Source: an uncultured Lachnoclostridium sp. (GTDB taxonomy: Bacteria; Bacillota; Clostridia; Lachnospirales; Lachnospiraceae). Taken from it: DNA of 34,149 bases. Numbering within the stretch: the stretch's first letter is position 1; every line of letters begins with the position of its first letter. Positions 31,280 to 34,149 of this stretch are shown in pieces. The translations under genes were made by a program, and so were the position numbers. Under the pieces are notes generated by a model. That model was not told the DNA's origin, searched no databases, and saw only the letters and a program-made list of their open reading frames with translations. The DNA lies in NCBI GenBank assembly GCA_946415315.1, contig CAMKRZ010000028.1, positions 1-34,149 of the forward strand, written 5' to 3'.

Positions 31280-32116
31280 CTACTTCACGATCTCGTCGAT
31301 CGTCGAAACTGTTGTGAAAGCGCCGCCGTTTTCTGCGATGATCTCCTTGATCTTCGGCAACTCAAAATAGTTGACGTAGCAGATGATCATCTTGTTGCTG
31401 CCGGCGATCATGCCGTACGATTCCATGATCGTACACGTCTTGCCGAGCTCTTCTTTGATCGCTCCGGCCAGGGCGCTCGCGTCCTTCGTGATCATCGTCA
31501 CCTGCTTGATCGACTCGAAGTGGTCCGTAAAATGATTGATCACAGCCGAGGCAACCACGTACACCAGAAGGCTCATGAGAGCCGCGTTCCGGTTGATGAG
31601 CAAGAACACCGCGAGATACACGCAGGCGTTGAAGCCGATGAGGATGTAGGTCATACTGAAGCTCCGCCCGGTCTTCTCCGAAAGTTTCCGGACAACTATG
31701 TTGGCGAAGATCTCGGAACCGTCGATACAGCCGCCGCACCGCAGGATCAGCGAGAGTCCCGCGCCGAGGATCGCGCCGCCGAACACGACCGCCAGGAAAT
31801 GCTCCGTGTTCAGCTCAAACGGCACCCATTTGAACAGCTCCAGGCCCGCCGTATAGACCGCAGCGCCCCAGATCGCGTACATGCCGAACCGCCTGCCGAG
31901 GATAATAAAGCCGAGCAACAAAAACGGAAAGAACACCGCGGCCACACACATCGAGAGGTTCCACCCGGTCAGTTTGCTGATCAGGATGGCGATGCCGGCC
32001 GTGCCGTAGTCAATCGCGTCGTTCGGGATCAGGATGCACACGACGGAAAAACTCGCCAGCAGTGCGCCGAGTGTGATACCGAGCCATGAAAAGAACGTTC
32101 CGATCCGCTTGCCCAT
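31280..32116 (-). CDS. YitT-family membrane protein
   Basis: This 278-residue protein has five or six transmembrane helices (to about residue 190), with the family's N-terminal segment around IPNDAIDYGTAGIAIL, and GGCIDGSEI in the second half. A cytoplasmic DUF2179-type domain follows at about 200-278. The YitT/DUF161 family is widespread in Firmicutes and its transport or other role is unsettled. The ATG at 32116 follows CGGAGG. It is transcribed away from the kinase gene at 32226, with a 109-bp shared upstream region, and towards the ABC-2 operon. Confidence 0.9.
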   Translation of the reverse strand: MGKRIGTFFSWLGITLGALLASFSVVCILIPNDAIDYGTAGIAILISKLTGWNLSMCVAAVFFPFLLLGFIILGRRFGMYAIWGAAVYTAGLELFKWVPFELNTEHFLAVVFGGAILGAGLSLILRCGGCIDGSEIFANIVVRKLSEKTGRSFSMTYILIGFNACVYLAVFLLINRNAALMSLLVYVVASAVINHFTDHFESIKQVTMITKDASALAGAIKEELGKTCTIMESYGMIAGSNKMIICYVNYFELPKIKEIIAENGGAFTTVSTIDEIVK

Positions 32117-32189
32117 AGTGCATTTCCTCCGTTCCGGGATACTGACAGTTTACCACATCTGCGGGGACTTGAACAGCCCCAGGAAGGTC

Positions 32190-32219
32190 TTGTTTTTTTC
32201 CCTCCTCCGCGTGTATAAT
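32190..32219 (+). promoter_or_regulatory. Promoter giving a probably leaderless kinase mRNA
   Basis: TTGTTT (32190-32195) and a perfect TATAAT (32214-32219) are 18 bp apart. The start point seven bases after the -10 would be the A of the ATG at 32226. No Shine-Dalgarno sequence precedes that ATG. Confidence 0.6.
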
Positions 32220-32225
32220 CAAACC

Positions 32226-33317
32226 ATGAACCGACTTCTCGAAAAATGTGCGATCTTTCTTCTGTGCCTGCCCGGCTTTCTCATGGCAGGCTCTGTTGCC
32301 GTGCCCGTGCTGGCGCTGCTGCTCGCGATCTGCCTCTCGGCAGCGGTACAACTCCTCTCGGGTCGCATGATCGCGTGGGTTCTTCTTTTCTGTGCTTCCG
32401 CCGCGTGCGGCGCACTGCCGATCCTCGTGTGCGCGCTGCCGCTGTTTCTGTACGACGCTCTCCACGAGCGCAAATGGTGGCTCGTCGTTCCCGCGATCTC
32501 GGTCACGGCAGGCATAGGCTCGCTCTCCACGCAGCAGATCATCTGCGTTATCACTGGCCTCGCCGTGACACTGATCTGGTACATCCGGGTGAATCGGTTG
32601 TCCGAATCCGTGGACCGTCTGACGATGCTGCACGACGACATCTCGGAGAAAAACATGCAGCTCGCCGAGCAGAACCGACGCCTGTTCGAGGCGCAGGACA
32701 ACGAAGTCCATGTTGCCACGCTCACGGAGCGAAACCGCATTGCCCGCGAGATCCACGACAACGTCGGACATATGCTCACGCGCTCGATCCTGCAGACCGG
32801 CGCGCTGCAGATCATCAACAAGGACGAAAAGCTGAAGGAACCGCTCGCGGAGCTGAAGAACACCTTAGACGGCGCGATGACAAGCATCCGCGCGAGCGTT
32901 CACGACCTGCACGACGACTCGATCGACTTAAAGCGGGTACTGCAGGAGATGGCCGACGCGGTGGACAAACGCTTCGAGGCAACGCTTCAGTACGACGCGG
33001 GCGATTACATCCCCGGCGAGATCAAGCTGTGCATCGCCGGCATTGTGAAGGAAGGCATCTCCAATTCCGTTAAGCACTCAAACGGCGACCGGATCGAGAT
33101 CATTTTCCGGGAACATCCCGCGTTCTACCAACTGCTGCTCACGGACAACGGTCACATCGACAACGCGGTCGGACCGATCAACGCGAGAGAACCCGGAGCG
33201 CGCGGCATCGGCCTGCGCAACATGGAGGATCGCGCAGCCAGCGTAGGCGGGCGCGTCACTTTCACCGCCTCGGAACAGGGGTTCCGCATTTTTCTCACGA
33301 TACCGAAACAAGCCTGA
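32226..33317 (+). CDS. NarL-type sensor histidine kinase
   Basis: This 363-residue kinase has four to five helices in residues 1-120 and almost no extracytoplasmic domain, so it probably senses within the membrane or through a partner. A coiled coil (about 125-165) leads to the HisKA_3 dimerisation domain with H177 in REIHDNVGHML. The ATPase domain has EGISNSVKHS (N box), DNG at 307-309 and GIGLRNMEDRA. The ATG at 32226 is the only start that fits the first helix; an upstream in-frame extension would run antisense into the YitT-family gene. There is no ribosome site, so it may be translated from a leaderless mRNA. The partner regulator follows 73 bp downstream. Confidence 0.9.
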   Translation: MNRLLEKCAIFLLCLPGFLMAGSVAVPVLALLLAICLSAAVQLLSGRMIAWVLLFCASAACGALPILVCALPLFLYDALHERKWWLVVPAISVTAGIGSLSTQQIICVITGLAVTLIWYIRVNRLSESVDRLTMLHDDISEKNMQLAEQNRRLFEAQDNEVHVATLTERNRIAREIHDNVGHMLTRSILQTGALQIINKDEKLKEPLAELKNTLDGAMTSIRASVHDLHDDSIDLKRVLQEMADAVDKRFEATLQYDAGDYIPGEIKLCIAGIVKEGISNSVKHSNGDRIEIIFREHPAFYQLLLTDNGHIDNAVGPINAREPGARGIGLRNMEDRAASVGGRVTFTASEQGFRIFLTIPKQA

Positions 33318-33390
33318 AACTGCCGGCCAAACGGCGCGAAAAAAATATGCGCAGCAGTTTTCTCATATACCCATCGGAAAGGACGATTCC

Positions 33391-34017
33391 ATGAACATTG
33401 TAGTGATCGATGACGACCGCCTGGTGGCGATGTCTTTACAGACCATTTTGGAAAATACGGGCGTGATCCGGGTGGCGGCCACCGGTCACAGCGGCGCGGA
33501 CGCGATCGCCCTGTACGGGGAGCATAGGCCCGATGTGATCCTCATGGACATCCGCATGGAGGGCATGAGCGGCATCGATGCAGGAAAGATCATCCTGGAG
33601 AAGTACCCCGACGCGAAGATCCTGTATCTGACGACATTTTCCGACGATGAGTACATCATCAGCGCGCTCAACATGGGCGCGAAAGGTTATATTCTCAAAC
33701 AGGATTTCGAGGGGATCGCGCCGGCTCTCGAGGCCGTAATGCGCGGTCAGACCGTGTTCGGCGAAAAGATCATCGGCAAGCTACCCGAACTGATGAAGGC
33801 GCCGGAGCCTTTCGACTACGACGCCCACGGCATCACCGACAAGGAGCGCGAGATTCTCGAACTCGTCGCCGCCGGACGCTCGAACCGCGAGATCGCGACC
33901 GAACTGTTTCTGAGCGAGGGCACGGTGCGCAATTACATCAGCACACTTCTCGAGAAGCTGAACCTCCGCGACCGCACGCAGCTCGCGGTGTACTACTATA
34001 CCGAGATCCGGAGATGA
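33391..34017 (+). CDS. NarL/LuxR-family response regulator
   Basis: This 208-residue regulator has a receiver domain with D7-D9, phosphoacceptor D53 (ILMDIRMEG) and the lysine in YILKQD. A LuxR-type helix-turn-helix follows (ITDKEREILELVAAGRSNRE to LNLRDRTQLAVY). It should be phosphorylated by the kinase at 32226. The ATG at 33391 follows GGAAAGGACG. Likely targets are the ABC-2 operon and perhaps the YitT-family gene; in similar loci a NarL-type pair controls a neighbouring exporter, but here this is inference. A dyad without a T-run (34066-34099) follows the stop. Confidence 0.93.
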   Translation: MNIVVIDDDRLVAMSLQTILENTGVIRVAATGHSGADAIALYGEHRPDVILMDIRMEGMSGIDAGKIILEKYPDAKILYLTTFSDDEYIISALNMGAKGYILKQDFEGIAPALEAVMRGQTVFGEKIIGKLPELMKAPEPFDYDAHGITDKEREILELVAAGRSNREIATELFLSEGTVRNYISTLLEKLNLRDRTQLAVYYYTEIRR

Positions 34018-34065
34018 TCCCTCCGGGAAGAGCCCGTGCATCCGTGGCCTGCTCGCGACAATCTT

Positions 34066-34149
34066 ATCACGACAGCGAAGGAGCGAACCGCTTCGTGATC
34101 AGCCCTCTGTCAAGTAGACAGGTCAAATAATTAAATAATAGTTACAGAT
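34066..34149. other. Hairpin and possible insertion-sequence edge
   Basis: ATCACGA (34066-34072) pairs with TCGTGAT (34093-34099), extended by AGCG/CGCT, but no T-run follows. From 34107 an AT-rich segment begins with CTGTCAAGTAGACAG, a 5-bp dyad. This resembles terminal sequences of some IS3-type elements. The window ends before any transposase could be seen, so the call is weak. Confidence 0.3.

Noticed and set aside
30002-32089. 695-codon open frame on the plus strand
   Set aside because: It is antisense to the ABC-2 ATPase and YitT-family genes and arises from GC-rich codon bias; no ribosome site or motif.
1-34149. tRNA, rRNA or tmRNA genes
   Set aside because: I saw no cloverleaf or rRNA-like sequence in any gap on either strand.

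Overview
The window looks like a chromosomal segment of a Gram-positive Clostridia-type bacterium (Firmicutes, possibly Lachnospiraceae-like). The reasons are strong AGGAGG-type ribosome binding sites, sigma-A-like promoters, Ktr/Trk potassium systems, a YitT protein, lipoproteins with short signal peptides, and two-component/ABC pairs. No species can be named from sequence alone. Almost every gene lies on the minus strand; the exceptions are the first gene and the last two.

Region 1 (about 1-13.6 kb) is accessory and patchy, with many AT-rich stretches. It holds two unrelated-looking AAA/DUF4143 ATPases. Each is preceded by short direct repeats at a fixed period: 34 bp and 23 bp before the first, 32 bp before the second. 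It also holds two identical 758-bp IS200-type insertion sequences, each abutting the T-tract of an intrinsic terminator. Other contents are a MacB/FtsX-like ABC exporter operon, a flavodoxin carrying four zinc ribbons, small secreted or membrane proteins, and two gene remnants. The second ATPase reads in frame into a lipoprotein gene. Its upstream repeat array begins inside the stop codon of a 31-residue truncated lipoprotein.

Region 2 (13.7-25.1 kb) is a more GC-rich core-like block. It has a membrane acyltransferase with an extracellular tail, followed by a potassium cluster read on the minus strand as gltS-like symporter, trkA, trkH, voltage-gated-type K+ channel, ktrB, ktrA. The cluster combines two complete K+ uptake systems, a K+ channel and a probable glutamate symporter, which fits control of the K+/glutamate pool. 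Between trkH and the channel lies a three-segment RNA arrangement that can form either a terminator or an alternative hairpin. ktrA has its own probable promoter with a perfect palindrome at the start point. A PlsC-type acyltransferase precedes the cluster.

Region 3 (25.3-34.1 kb) is a signalling/export block. An ABC-2 exporter operon (ATPase and two permeases) has an OmpR-type response regulator/kinase pair on one side and a NarL-type kinase/regulator pair on the other, with a YitT-family membrane protein in between. The NarL-type kinase has a promoter placed so that its mRNA would be leaderless. The last bases contain a dyad that could be the edge of another insertion sequence.

All functional calls rest on motifs read by eye; no database search was run.
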